Source: Clavulina sp. PMI_390
Taxonomy: Eukaryota > Basidiomycota > Agaricomycetes > Cantharellales > Hydnaceae
Assembly: GCA_015039315.1 (NCBI GenBank)
Contig: WIDE01000001.1
Span: 11,787 to 39,173, forward strand
Length of the DNA stretch: 27,387 nt
Direction of reading: 5' to 3'
The notes below the pieces were generated by a model. The model saw only the letters and a program-made list of their open reading frames with translations. It was not told the origin of the DNA and did no database searches. Positions 9,509 through 20,184 of this stretch are shown piece after piece. The first letter of the stretch is position 1. Each line of letters begins with the position of its first letter. Both the position numbers and the translations under genes were made by a program.

Positions 9509-10894
9509 ATGGCTGATGCCGACAGTTCCAAGCCACGCACTGCCTGCCCCATCAACAAATTACCTTTCGAGCTTCTTGCCGGCATTTTTGTTGCTGCTGT
9601 CTACTCTTCGTCCTTTCAAGACTCTGAGGTATTTCTCTCATCCGTAACTTGCGTCAATTCGCGATGGAAGGACTTGGTCATGTCTCTGCCATCCCTCTGG
9701 TCACGTATTGATATTTCTGATTATGAGGTATCATCATCGGCATCATCTTCTCATCCACCGTCTACTCTCAATCGAATTATTCGGCATCTTCAACGCTCCC
9801 AAGATCACGATCTTGACATTTTGATTAACCGAGATAGTATCTCGAGCTATGATTTATTCCCACGACTCATGCAGCAAATAACTCCTCATTTTGAGCGGGC
9901 AGTCCGTCTTGAAATCCGTGTAAATTATCGTCTACAACTTTGGGATGTGTTTCCTTTGGTTGGAAGCCATCATCGCCCAACCCCATTCCCTCGTCTGCAA
10001 TCATTACATCTCGTGGGGGCAGCGTCAAGAATGCCCGTGCCACAGGTATTTGCGGAGCCAGCACGGTTTGCCAACCGGTTAATCGAGCTGAAAATACATG
10101 GGTTTTATATCACTGAAATTTTGGATCTTCCCTGCCATAACGTCAAAGACCTGGATATTGTCGGTATTATCACTACTCCCAGTAGTTGGGACAGGTTCGC
10201 ACAGCTCATTCAGCGTTGCAATCAAAATGATGGCGGAGTCATCAATACTCTGAAATTGGGGATCAAATATCAGCATGATGATGGTAACATAATTCTGCCA
10301 TTCCCGTTCCAACAACCCCGATGCCATGTTTCCTCCTTGACATCGTCAGGGTTCACTTTCTGTTGGCTCATCGATGTGGCTGCCCTTGAAGAACTTTCTC
10401 TCACCCACACCAGCAACGACTACCATATTTTGGACCACCATACGCTCAGCCACGCTATCGAGAGCCTTCATGACAGTTTCCAAGTCCAATCTCTTTGGAG
10501 TCAAGTGGAGTTATGTCCTCTCGCGGCTTTTTTCGCAAAGGATACTATCAAAACCTTGCGTCTTAATGAATACAATGAAGCGCCAGCCATTCTATTCATC
10601 TTAATCAATGCGCGGGTACCTACTCGCTTCGAAAAGAGCGAATTGCTCTCTACAGAAAACGATCTCCCGACGGCGAACCAAAGGCTGGTTTTTCCTCGTC
10701 TCAAAAAGCTTCATATCCCCTGGCCCATCATTTTGAGCCCGAGCACCCCTGGGAGGAGCACCCTAATTTCACAATATGTCGTTGATCTCTTGGCCCAACG
10801 TCAAGAGCTCTCAGTCTTCTGCCCAGCTTCAGATGTTGTTGGAGCTAAAAACGCAGATAGGATATTTGTTTCCAAAGACCTCTATACCTTGTGA
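9509..10894 (+). CDS. F-box protein, tandem paralogue 2
   Basis: A single exon encodes 461 aa. The F-box is at about residues 15-66 (INKLPFELLAGIFVAAVYSS, then WKDLVMSLPSLWSRIDIS). It is nearly colinear with paralogue 1 over its whole length. Shared blocks include RSQDHDLDILINR, SGFTFCWLIDV, ILFILINARVPTRF and VVDLLAQRQELSVFC. This points to a fairly recent duplication. The low-complexity N-terminal extension of paralogue 1 is absent, so the F-box sits at the very N-terminus. The LRR-like C-terminal part is probably the substrate receptor of an SCF ubiquitin ligase, with target unknown. Frame and length conservation suggest that it is functional. Confidence 0.87.
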   Translation: MADADSSKPRTACPINKLPFELLAGIFVAAVYSSSFQDSEVFLSSVTCVNSRWKDLVMSLPSLWSRIDISDYEVSSSASSSHPPSTLNRIIRHLQRSQDHDLDILINRDSISSYDLFPRLMQQITPHFERAVRLEIRVNYRLQLWDVFPLVGSHHRPTPFPRLQSLHLVGAASRMPVPQVFAEPARFANRLIELKIHGFYITEILDLPCHNVKDLDIVGIITTPSSWDRFAQLIQRCNQNDGGVINTLKLGIKYQHDDGNIILPFPFQQPRCHVSSLTSSGFTFCWLIDVAALEELSLTHTSNDYHILDHHTLSHAIESLHDSFQVQSLWSQVELCPLAAFFAKDTIKTLRLNEYNEAPAILFILINARVPTRFEKSELLSTENDLPTANQRLVFPRLKKLHIPWPIILSPSTPGRSTLISQYVVDLLAQRQELSVFCPASDVVGAKNADRIFVSKDLYTL

Positions 10895-11254
10895 TATACG
10901 TAGGGACCTCCAGTGACATCATGTCAGGGGCCTTGAAAACTGCTTCCCTGGGTAAGACGATTGGGCTAGCCCTTATAGGCTCGATCCGCCACGTCCACCA
11001 ATGGCGTTTATTTCTAGCGGATTTCAGAATTGTCGCATTAATGTTGATTATCGCTAGATCATTGTGTGCCGCTAACCTCAACTATACTCGTTTCAGCTCA
11101 TTATCGCATCATTGAATGCGGTGCTGTAACGTGATAGCCACACGAAACCCGACAATCTCCTTGCGGGTCTGAATTGATTATTTGGTCACGTGCGGCCCCA
11201 CTGCTGACTGGACCCAGATGTCAATACGTGAGCCCGATCCCATTGCAGGATGAT
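10895..11254. other. Intergenic region between F-box genes 2 and 3
   Basis: No gene is supported. The region holds the CACGTG site at 11187-11192 and the presumed promoter of F-box gene 3. Confidence 0.4.
11187..11192. promoter_or_regulatory. CACGTG palindrome upstream of F-box gene 3
   Basis: The CACGTG core (context GGTCACGTGCGG) lies 63 bp before the ATG at 11255. It is a candidate bHLH site and shares the GTCACGTG form with the sites of paralogues 1 and 2. Confidence 0.4.
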
Positions 11255-12598
11255 ATGACGATCTTAAGCAATTCCTCCGAAGGTCATGTCTCGAGTTTAC
11301 TCGACACACTCCCTGTTGAGCTCCTTGCAAGAATATTTGTCACTGGGCTGTACTCATACTCCTCAACTTGCGATGCTGAGGGTTTCCTTTCATCTGTTGG
11401 CTGCGTAAGCTGGAGGTGGAACAATATCACGATGTCAACCCCTGCGATGTGGTCACGAATAGCCGTGAGGAATAAATCGCGAAGTCAAGAGTCGTGGCCA
11501 CTATTACAGAGGCGTGTTACCAGACACCTCGAACTCTCGAAAGAAACGTCTCTCGACCTTCTTCTCGACCTCCCATGGGTCCTTCAAGAAGAGATATTCA
11601 CCCAATTTGTTGACACACTGTCACCACACTTTCACCGCTGTGCCTGGTTGGAGATTCGGCTATACCATCCTAACCAGTGGAACGAAGTATTCCCTCTCAA
11701 GGGTGATTGTGGTCATCTTCGATCCCTCACTATAGCCTTTGCCACTGCAGTATCGAGCATGCCGGCTCGCCATGACCCGAACACTCGTCACCCCATCTTC
11801 GTCGGAGCAACCCCAGCGAGTCTTATGGCTGTCAATCTTCAGGGACACGACCATATAGTACCTCTCCTCCCCACTCCATCCAGCAATTTGGGAGAGTTGC
11901 ACATACAGTGTACGTTTCTGCAGTGGGAGCTGTTCGGCCACTACCTTGGAGAGTGCCATCTCCAAAACCTTAATCTACTGGTTGGTGCCCCAGATACTGG
12001 ATTGCCTTACGGAAGACCTCTACAGTCCTGCTATATTAGGAGGATAGCTGCAACTAGCCTCACATTTTGTTGGGCGATCGATTCGCAAAATCTTCGCGAG
12101 TTAGTTCTATTCAAGGCATACCGCGAACGCGCCGGCATTGTTGGAAGAGCTCTTAGTCTTGTAGAGGCACATATGGGGTCGCTTTGGACCATGGAGGAGT
12201 GTCGGCCTCTCGCAAGACTATTGCAGAATAGGGAACTGCATCGACTTCAGCTCCAGCAGTATGCGGAAAGCCCTTTGGTGCTCTCCATCCTCCTTAATGG
12301 GCGCGTCCCACATGGAGGCTCGGACACCAATGATCTTGATTATGAAGCTCGCGAAGAATCATCCCTCCTTTTGCCGAATCTCAAGCAGCTTCATCTAACT
12401 CGGTATCGGACGGATGAAGTGGGGGTGGATGATGATGCAGCAGTTGCACACGACATTGTGGCTCTATTGGATCAGCGTCCAGAGCTGCATATATCCTGCT
12501 TTCCAGTTGATATTTCTCAGCATGGTCATATGAGTTCAGACGAGATCCGAAGCCTCTATCGCGAGCGGCTCCATGTTGCTGAGGGCCGGGCTCGATAA
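11255..12598 (+). CDS. F-box protein, tandem paralogue 3 (divergent)
   Basis: A single exon encodes 447 aa. The F-box is at about residues 16-70 (LDTLPVELLARIFVTGLYSY, then WRWNNITMSTPAMWSRIAV). It has the same plan as the other two but is clearly more diverged. It keeps the block LTFCWAIDS.NLRELVLF, the segment SPLVLSILLNGRVP and the closing IVALLDQRPELHISC. This supports an older duplication, with paralogues 1 and 2 splitting later. The LRR-like region probably selects SCF substrates. The first in-frame ATG is used. An upstream ATG at 11218 is followed by a GTGAGC, but the intron this would imply (about 23 nt) is too short. Confidence 0.83.
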   Translation: MTILSNSSEGHVSSLLDTLPVELLARIFVTGLYSYSSTCDAEGFLSSVGCVSWRWNNITMSTPAMWSRIAVRNKSRSQESWPLLQRRVTRHLELSKETSLDLLLDLPWVLQEEIFTQFVDTLSPHFHRCAWLEIRLYHPNQWNEVFPLKGDCGHLRSLTIAFATAVSSMPARHDPNTRHPIFVGATPASLMAVNLQGHDHIVPLLPTPSSNLGELHIQCTFLQWELFGHYLGECHLQNLNLLVGAPDTGLPYGRPLQSCYIRRIAATSLTFCWAIDSQNLRELVLFKAYRERAGIVGRALSLVEAHMGSLWTMEECRPLARLLQNRELHRLQLQQYAESPLVLSILLNGRVPHGGSDTNDLDYEAREESSLLLPNLKQLHLTRYRTDEVGVDDDAAVAHDIVALLDQRPELHISCFPVDISQHGHMSSDEIRSLYRERLHVAEGRAR

Positions 12599-13350
12599 CG
12601 GGGACCTTGGGGGAAACCGAAGTTGGTGTAACTCCAAGATTTCCCTAATAACGTACTAAAATTAGCTTGGAGTCCCAAGCTTGGCTCCGGACGTTATTGT
12701 TTCTCGTTTCTCCAACAACGGTCATGATCCCCAGACTACTGTAGTAGGGCCCTGCACGATATTATAGTCCTTCTTCCCTAACTCCTAGAGCCCAAGTTAA
12801 CCAGATAAAATCACCAGTGAGATTTTTGTGTTAATTGTTATGGATCGTCAGTCGAGCAAGGGACGCGCTTATTCGTGCGAAAGTCACAAGATCACAGTCA
12901 CACTGTCCGTTCTCTCCGCCTCTGCCTTCACGATCTTTGTACTACCGCCGTGGCTTCCCCACTTTGCAAAAAAAAAAAACGCTAAAAGCTCCCCAAATCG
13001 TCTGATATCCATCCAAACTCCCGGCCGTTTCGAAGCCTCGCACATCTTTTTCCTCTGTGGTGTGTCGAGGTCAAAAAGCGTGCCAACATCAACCCCCTCT
13101 CTGCACATAAACGTGTGTCAGAGTACGAAATCCTCCATCATAATCACTTTGCTTCGTGCCTGTGGGGTTCTGTGATTGTTGGCGCTGTCTTTGGGTTTCG
13201 GAACAAATTTTTTTCGTGTTGTGCCACTGAGCAAGATCTGCTTGTCCAATCGTCCGTCCTACCCCTGTTCTTTTCTTTACTTGTGCATACTTCGTACTGC
13301 TTTGTAATCTATGCTATCTTTTCTCGTCTGGTAGAGTTTCTCACTTCAAC
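12599..13350. other. Intergenic region upstream of YAE1
   Basis: No gene is supported. It holds a short imperfect palindrome around 12670-12689 (GGAGTCCCAAGCTTGGCTCC), which could be a hairpin in the F-box 3 3' region, and an A12 run near 12968-12979. The open frames here lack family features. Confidence 0.4.
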
Positions 13351-13968
13351 ATGGCGGATTTTCTTGAGGATGACGAATCATGTCCCATGAACGAACATCG
13401 ATTTGGCCACCAAGAATGGGACCGTCTTGAAGAGACATTCATCAATGTGAACTAAAGCAATCTGTCGGTTCGCGCATTTCTCTTATGGATTTGGTCACTA
13501 TAGGCTGGATATCGAGAAGGCATCACAGCTGGCAAGGAAGAGGCTCTCCAAGAAGGATTTGATGGAGGGTTTGCCGAGCACGGGGCACCAATAGGGCGAG
13601 AAATTGGCCTGCTTCGAGGGACTGCGGCTGGGCTGCTGATATATTTGCAGAGTCCCTCATCCATGACACCCTCAGGGGCCACTCCAGCTGACGAAGACAC
13701 GCGACAGCGCCAGCGTCGTGACGCACAAGCTATTGTGACTGGACTGGCGGCACTACCACTAGTGGATCTACTCCCGCCGGATGCTGAGGCGTTGGAGCAT
13801 GCTAAAGAACATGCTGAATCGGATGGACGAGACGGTGCCTCGAAAAGCGCAACGACGGAGGGCGAGGAGGCCAAGGCTAAATGGGAAGCTGCTAAATCAG
13901 GAATGGAGGGCCTAAAGAGTCGCCTAAACGCGCTGTTGGGAGAGGTTGGATTGGAGATTCGGGTGTAG
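13351..13968 (+). CDS. YAE1: YAE1, adaptor for Fe-S cluster insertion into ABCE1/Rli1
   Basis: Exons 13351-13446 and 13504-13968 give 186 aa, with a 57-nt phase-0 intron. The N-terminal part has the deca-GX3 motif of the Yae1/Lto1 family: glycines at 34, 38, 42, 50 and 54, then 59, 63, 67, 71 and 75 (GYREGITAGKEEALQEGF, then GAPIGREIGLLRG). The wording EALQEGFDGGFAEHGAPIG is closer to Yae1 than to Lto1. In yeast, Yae1 and Lto1 form a cytosolic complex that links the CIA targeting machinery to the ribosome-recycling ABC protein Rli1, so the gene is usually essential. The tail is acidic and Ala-rich with a predicted helix (KAKWEAAKSGMEGLKSRL). It converges on MRPL6, with a gap of only about 75 bp between stop codons. 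Confidence 0.88.
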
Positions 13969-14043
13969 AAGTATGGAGCAGTCGAGAGACAATAAACCCT
14001 CGTCTAGTAGAGAATGACACAGTAGTGTAATAATAGATAACCA

Positions 14044-14777
14044 TTACTTCTTCTTCACGTCTTTGAGCTTGATAGTCTCGTTGCCAACAAATACACCCTA
14101 GTGTGAAGAGCAAAAAATGAATTGCACGCGCATAACGCAAATGTAAGAAGTTGACGAACCTTGCCCTTGTATGGCTCGGGCTTTCTCCATGCTCGAATCT
14201 GCGCAGCCAATTGCCCGATCTGTTGCTTGTCTGTCCCTCTCAAGACAATTTTTGTTGGGATTGGAGTGGCTGCAGTGATGCCTTCAGGAATGGGAACGTA
14301 GACTTCGTGCGCATAGCCCAACTTGAGTGCAATACGCTGCCCTGTCATCCCAGGAGCAGGTTGAGGGTCTTTATCCATCCAAGCACGATAGCCAACACCA
14401 ACGAGACGTAATGGGATCGCGAAACCATCTGTTAGCCCCGTAACAGCGTTTGCAATGAGCGAACGACTGAGCCCCCAGGTGGCGCGTTGTTGTTTGACGG
14501 TGGGGTCTTCTACCGTTATTACGAGTTCATTAGGATGAGGGGGTGGTGTAGTAGATGAGGACGCGGCATCAGGAGAGATTTTGGGTGCATGGGGACGAGA
14601 TGTAAAGTTGACGAAGGGAGCGAGTGGCACATTGGTTGACCCTTTGGGACCTTTGACGGTCAGAATGCCATTACCCTGCGCGAACGACACTGATTCCGGG
14701 TAGGCAATAGGAGTAGAGCCGACGTGCGACGCTGCACGCGCGCTGGAGGAGAATGCGCGAACGAAAGACCTTTGCAT
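14044..14777 (-). CDS. MRPL6: Mitochondrial large-subunit ribosomal protein uL6m
   Basis: On the minus strand the exons are 14777-14160 and 14097-14044, with a 62-nt intron between them, giving 223 aa. The first ~20 residues (MQRSFVRAFSSSARAASHV) are basic, Ser/Ala-rich and free of acidic residues, like a mitochondrial presequence. The body matches ribosomal protein L6: GILTVKGPKGS, RATWGLSRSLIANAVTGLTD, LRLVGVGYRAWMD, LGYAHEVYVPIPEGI, IVLRGTDKQQIGQLAAQIRA and the hallmark EPYKGKGV, which is formed across the splice junction. uL6 contacts 23S-type rRNA near the factor-binding site. The last exon encodes only 17 residues and a stop. Its start lies 112 bp from the RTC1 start on the other strand. 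Confidence 0.93.
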
Positions 14778-14889
14778 TTCTCGTCGGGACGGAGGGGAGA
14801 GCGGCAGGTTCCGGCGTGGGAACTGCTCCTCGTCCTAATTCCAACTCTGTGGGTGACCCAAGAGTGACCTCTCTCTTGGTGGATGAGGG
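14778..14889. promoter_or_regulatory. Shared divergent promoter of MRPL6 and RTC1
   Basis: Only 112 bp separate the two divergent start codons, so this interval must hold both core promoters, or at least both 5' leaders. I see no TATA box and no CACGTG site. The DNA is mixed and includes CTC/GAG-rich stretches. Confidence 0.6.
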
Positions 14890-17800
14890 ATGGAGTTGTA
14901 CGATGGTCCCTTCTCTCCTCAAACACCGACGCTGCAGTTGTCTCGACTGACGGACATATATCATGACCCAAGACGCGAGTCACGCCCTTCGCGCTTTGTT
15001 CGGTCGTTCATTGGAGGCACGAACAGCGGCAATTCGGTAGCTTGTAACGATGACGGTTCTCGATGCGTCGTTGCTGGTCATCAGTGTGAACCGTTACGCT
15101 ACCTCATGATGGTGTATGATGAACTGATATCGTGGCCTTGATAGCACTCAGGATTATTCGCTGCCTGGACCCAGACACACCCGCTTCTATCCCTCCACCG
15201 CCTCGCTCTTCCAAGCTCCTCGCGACGGGGACAGGGTCTGCGCAGCTCTATGAGGAGATCAATTTGTATAACCAAGCGCGCCCAGCCGAGAACTTGCTGA
15301 TGAATGACGTGAGCTGGGGTGTCGGAAGTTCGCTGCTCCTATCACTATTCTTGCATTCCGTAATCTCACGGCTTCCTCACTAGATTTCTCGACAAAACTT
15401 CTTACGGGATGCTCTAGCGGAGATATTGTTCTATGGGACATAAATAAGAACGCATCGAAGATCGGTAAGGCATCCACGCCAAATGATTCGCCCATCTTGT
15501 GACGCTGATATTGCTTTGGTGCAAGAACGCATTATTCGTAAGGAACACCGAAGAGCAGTCACATGTGCTCTCTTCTCTCCCCTAATGCCTGGGCTGTTCA
15601 TGACGGGAAGCCAAGACGCCACTGTGAAAGTCTTCGTAAGTTGCACTGGTCATACATCGACCTGAGCCATCATCTCACCAAGTGAATATAGGATCTAAGG
15701 GCTAAAGGGAAAACACGATGCTTCACCCATTCAACAACAGTTCGCTCCATCGCATTCTCCCCTTTCCAACCGTCGGCAACTGCCCCTCTGAATGATATAC
15801 TCGTGGCGACGGAAGGCGGGGATGTTGTCAGATGGGACATTCGCTCTCCCGACAAGGTGCTGGGGCGTTTGACTGCCCCTCATAAAGGAGCTATCCTTGG
15901 TATGGACTGGGTGATGGACTCTGAGATGGGATCATCGCGCAGCTGGGTCTGTACGGGTGGAGTAGATCGGGCAGTAAAGGTCAGTCCTTGTCTATCCCCA
16001 CTACGATTTAATGCTCACTTTGATGCTAGATATGGGAAGTCACGCCATCCGAAATGAAATCTATCCCTCAACATGTTTTACGAACTCCTCATCCTATCAA
16101 GCACGTCATGTGGAGACCGTCAGCTCCAGTCAATGCCCTTTCAATGTCATCCGAGCACCACTTGACGGAGCTTCTTGTTGTGCCGCGCACAGTTGGGATT
16201 TCTCCTTTCGGTGTTAGAGGCGCTGGTGGGTTGAAGGAGCCAGAGGGGCCAAGAGAAGGTGCTGGCGATGATCTCGACATGGATAAGGATCGCCCTGGCA
16301 TTTGGGATGTTCGGCGGCACAACGTGCCAAAATACGTTCTTCTAGGAGGTGAAGGAGCAGTAGCGGGTGAGTATTTTTTCCCCGTAGGCCTGACAAACCT
16401 TTGCTGATTAGCATCCAGATGCCGTTTGGACCTCATCTGACACTATATGCGCGGTGTATCGAAGTGGAGCATTCGTTCGACACGACATCGCACACAGCTA
16501 TGCCCCCTTGTACGATCCCGATGCCTATGTACCCTCTAGCGGCGGGTTGGAGACTCCCAATCCTTCGAATATCAACCCTCGTTCCACTGCCCCTCCTGCC
16601 GTCCTTCAAGGCGGTTCTTTCCGTCGACAATCTTTGGCATGGGATCCAATGGGTGGTATGGCGTTCGTCAATGGACCGATGCTTCCCGGGGAAATCCCAT
16701 TCGACGATGTGTGAGTGTCTGCGCAGGGCGTTTTGTTGAACATACTGACCACTTTTGTAGGCCGCCGGCTGTTGCTAATCTGGTGGGGCTTCCGACAAAG
16801 AACCCAGCTGAAGGAGCGTATGAATCTGGTCAGGTAGCTGCTCATGCCACCGGACCCCTTGGAGCTAGCGTGGGCTCAGCTGCTCCGGCCCTGAACGATC
16901 TTTCCGTGCTCCGCCATCTGGCAAGAAATTATCGCTTACAAAAGGGAGATGGGTCGTCGACTAGGAAGGAAGTCTGTGAGCATAACTCGAAGGTACGCAC
17001 CTTAACTATGTATTATTGTGATCACTTCTAATGTCAAAGTGGTTATTCCAGATCGCCGCAGCTGCGGGGGATCCTTCTGCAGCACAACTGTGGGATCTCA
17101 TGGCTGCACTTCTGGAGGGTACAGAGTCGGCTGATATCGACAGACCTTCGACGGAGATGGAATCAGTCCCGCCAAAAACTCCTTTGATTGGCTTCGAGCC
17201 CTTGGATAGCCTATCTCCTGATATGGATGAGGCCAGAGCTCCTCTCATTGAACGAGATCCAGACAGACGATCGACTTCTGTTCGCCGTACACCATCAATG
17301 GGAATGATCCGACCTTTTGTCCTCAAAGCGTCGGCTCCAAACCCTGCTCCTGTAGTGAGCAAGCTGCTGGATCGGGTAGCGCCCCAGACACCCACTGGCA
17401 GCCCCACGTCCTATTCGCCTCACTCGCCCGCGTTCTTTACCCAAGCTGTGCATACTTCTCCTGTTCAATCTCTGCAAGGTCAGCGGCGGCCTCACCAGCG
17501 CACGATGTCAGCGCAAGCTATTGTAAGCCCGCTCGCCCCGCGGAAGTCGAACTCTCCACCTCGATCTGCGGCGGTACGATCACTCTCAAGGTTGGGCAGA
17601 GGCCTCAACCGACCTCGTCCCCCCTCTGAAGAGAAATACGAGAAAACCCCTGATATGACTAGATCGTCCCCTCACCCTCGACCAGCGCGCCTTTCTTCAG
17701 ATGAGCGTGTTGCTACTTCTGTACTGAACTCCCCTTTGTCATCGAGGAACGCTCTATCTTCACGAGACAAATCCTCACCTCGACCATCGACCTCATCCAA

Positions 17801-19969
17801 CGCCCCGCCTTCCCAGCGTTCAGCTCGCTCCGTGAGCAGCCATCGCTCGTCGCTATCTTCTGATAGATCTCCTGGTATCCGTGGCCCGTCTAGCGAACGA
17901 CGTCGTAGCACGAGCATAACGAGTACTAGTGCCTTCATGGCACTTCAGGACGACATTAGTGAGAGCAGCGATGGAGACTCGGATGATCGCCCTCCTCATT
18001 CAGCTGCTCCTTCTGTTTCCTCGCGTACTTCAAGTCCCGCGGTCTCAACAGTGGCACTCGGAACCCCCTCTCCGCTGTTCCAGACTTCAGGTTCGTCCAC
18101 GTCAGGCAATACTAGAGCAAGCCATGCCCGTAATAGCATAATCGATGCCTCAAGTCTGGCTAGTGTGGACGAAGGGATCGAGCCGAGCTCCTTTCGCTCC
18201 ATCGCCACTATCACGACCCACAACGACCAGCCGAGGGGGACCTCGGGCATCGGGCGTAACCGTTCATCCTCTGGGTCTTCAGCAGAAGCTGCAAAAGCAC
18301 TCCGAGATTACAATTTTCGTCTGCAAGACGATGACGACTTTGTATCAGATGGTGCGAATGACGCAGATGACAACTATGATCCTTCGTCATCTGATAATGG
18401 AGACGATTCGCCAAGACCTCTCCGCCAGATGCTAGACTTTCCGCACATGGATACTTATGATAACGATGAGGAAATCGATGAGGATGATGAGGAGGATCTT
18501 GGTCCCTCTCTTGCTCGTCACTTTTCGGAAACGAGTATTCGTACTGCTGTGCCTTTGTATCGTGAAGGGGATAACGTGCTGAAGCAGCTCTACTCTCCAT
18601 TCCGTGCCTCTCGTGCCAGCAGCGTAGCTACAAGATCCCAGTCACGACGCAGGTCTCTAGGACGGACGGGGACTTCTCGATCTACCAGTCGCCCAGTTGT
18701 TTCACGAGGGAATTCGCGCACTCGTTCCAGCGTTCCTCGCAGTAATGGGAAAAACGCATCCCATCCCGCTCAGCATCTAATCTCCCGCCCTGTCAACGGT
18801 CGTCGCGCGGCTGGCAGTATACTGGACGATGTTCCTCGTGGACGTCAAGCGCGCAGAGTCCCTGCAGCACCGTCAGCGGAAAACTCTTTCCGCGAGATGG
18901 GCTGGGAACATCTTCGCAATCGGCTCGAAGAAGAAATCGAGAATGGAAACATTCAGCTTGCCTCGCTCCTTGTTCTTGTGGGCGGCGATAATCTTATGAA
19001 AGATCCCGTACGCCAAAAAGCTTTGTTTCAGTCCTATGTTGGTGAGTCTCGCTTCCACTTATTTTTACTGCGCTGCCTGATACATCCTTGTAGATCTCTT
19101 GGAAAAGTTGAGATTACATACCTCGGCAGCGCTCATTCGCAAAGATGCGAGCATACCTGAAATCCAGTGCCCGCCATCGGTATGTCTCTCGTTAGCATGC
19201 ATGAGCTTCCAGGCTGAGATTCGCTTTTGTGTTAGTCCAATATCATCCACACCGCCTGTGGTGTCTGTCGCAAAGCTCTTCCCGATCTTGATGGAGGATC
19301 GAAGCCCCCACACTGGGCATGCAAATCATGCAGATCGGAGGCCCGCTGCGTCATTTGGTCAGTCAGTTGGCCATTGCGTTCACTTAGCCCTACTAACTGA
19401 TTGCTGCCACATCCAGCCATCTGCCAGTTCGAGGCCTTTATTTCTTCTGTCAAGGATGTGCGCATGGTGGCCACCAGCAGTGCTTCCACAAATACCTCAC
19501 TTCTCGCCCTCCCGCCCCCCGCAGGCCAGTTAAATCGGAAGCTCCCCAGACACCTGACGTAGGTGTTGGTGTTGGTGCCAGCGCCAGCCTTCTTCCTCGC
19601 ACACGCTCTTTCGCTCCGGGCCACTTCCCCACCCGTCTCACATCTGGCTTTGGGTCCTCGTCCGCGCTCGCAAGCATGGCCAATGCTGCTGATATTCAAC
19701 CACCTTTGGGTCTGGCGCGCGATATAGGCTCCCCAGGACCAAGCCCTCCAAGTATCGCTAAAGGTTCTCCGGCGTCTGCCTCGGAAGAGATGGGCACTGG
19801 AACGGGGCGGTCATCGGTATCTATCCCTGGTGTTCCTGGCAGCTGGAAATCTACGATAAGTATACTACAAGGAGGTGTATTAGATGCGAGACCTGTGCGC
19901 TATCATGCTTGCCCGTCCGGATGTGGGCACTATTGCTGGGGTACGGCGGGTAATCACGATACTACGTAA
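14890..19969 (+). CDS. RTC1: RTC1/WDR24 (SEA2), WD40-RING subunit of SEACAT/GATOR2
   Basis: Twelve exons: 14890-15085, 15145-15318, 15384-15464, 15526-15635, 15692-15979, 16030-16366, 16419-16710, 16761-16992, 17052-19041, 19094-19179, 19236-19357 and 19417-19969. They join in frame to 1486 aa. Introns are 50-65 nt. The N-terminal part is a WD40 propeller (about residues 50-400), with GCSSGDIVLWDI, VTCALFSP, GSQDATVKVFDLR, GGDVVRWDIRSPD and VCTGGVDRAVKIWEV. The middle (about 571-1200) is a very long Ser/Pro/Arg-rich disordered region with acidic runs (DNDEEIDEDDEEDLG). Next is a helix (REMGWEHLRNRLEEEI). The C-terminal zinc module has Cys pairs at 1270/1273, 1291/1294 and 1300/1303, then LYFFCQGCAHGGH (1310-1322) and the late CPSGCGHYC. 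This is the SEA-complex RING signature. Yeast Rtc1/Sea2 acts at the vacuole to control SEACIT and TORC1. The first junctions (gtgaac, gtgtcg donors) are less certain than the rest. Confidence 0.9.
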
Positions 19970-20021
19970 ACCATGATCAGGATTGCTGGCTGGACTGACA
20001 CACGAATTCACTTTTGACTGT

Positions 20022-20027
20022 CACGTG
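20022..20027. promoter_or_regulatory. CACGTG palindrome upstream of membrane-protein copy 1
   Basis: CACGTG in the context TGTCACGTGACCAATTC lies about 158 bp before the ATG at 20185, with a CCAAT pentamer directly behind it. It is a candidate bHLH site plus CCAAT-box factor site. Confidence 0.4.
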
Positions 20028-20184
20028 ACCAATTCAACTTGAGCTTTCTCCTCCATTTGATTCCACACCACCGTTTCTATCATAACTCCCAAGATGGCTG
20101 CACTGCCAAAGACTTCTCCCCTTGAAATCTCCATTCCCATGCGTCTGGCCGTGCCTGTAAAACCACCATCTCCCCATACCTGTC

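Noticed and set aside
11218..11254. Extra first exon for F-box gene 3 starting at ATG 11218
   Set aside because: It would require an intron of about 23 nt, which is below any plausible size.
12828..13175. Open frame of 115 codons upstream of YAE1
   Set aside because: Crosses an A12 run, has no recognisable features, and the opposite strand is open too. Probably promoter/leader DNA.
18211..18600. Minus-strand frame inside the long RTC1 exon
   Set aside because: Shadow of the Ser/Asp-rich coding region; the plus strand is clearly coding.
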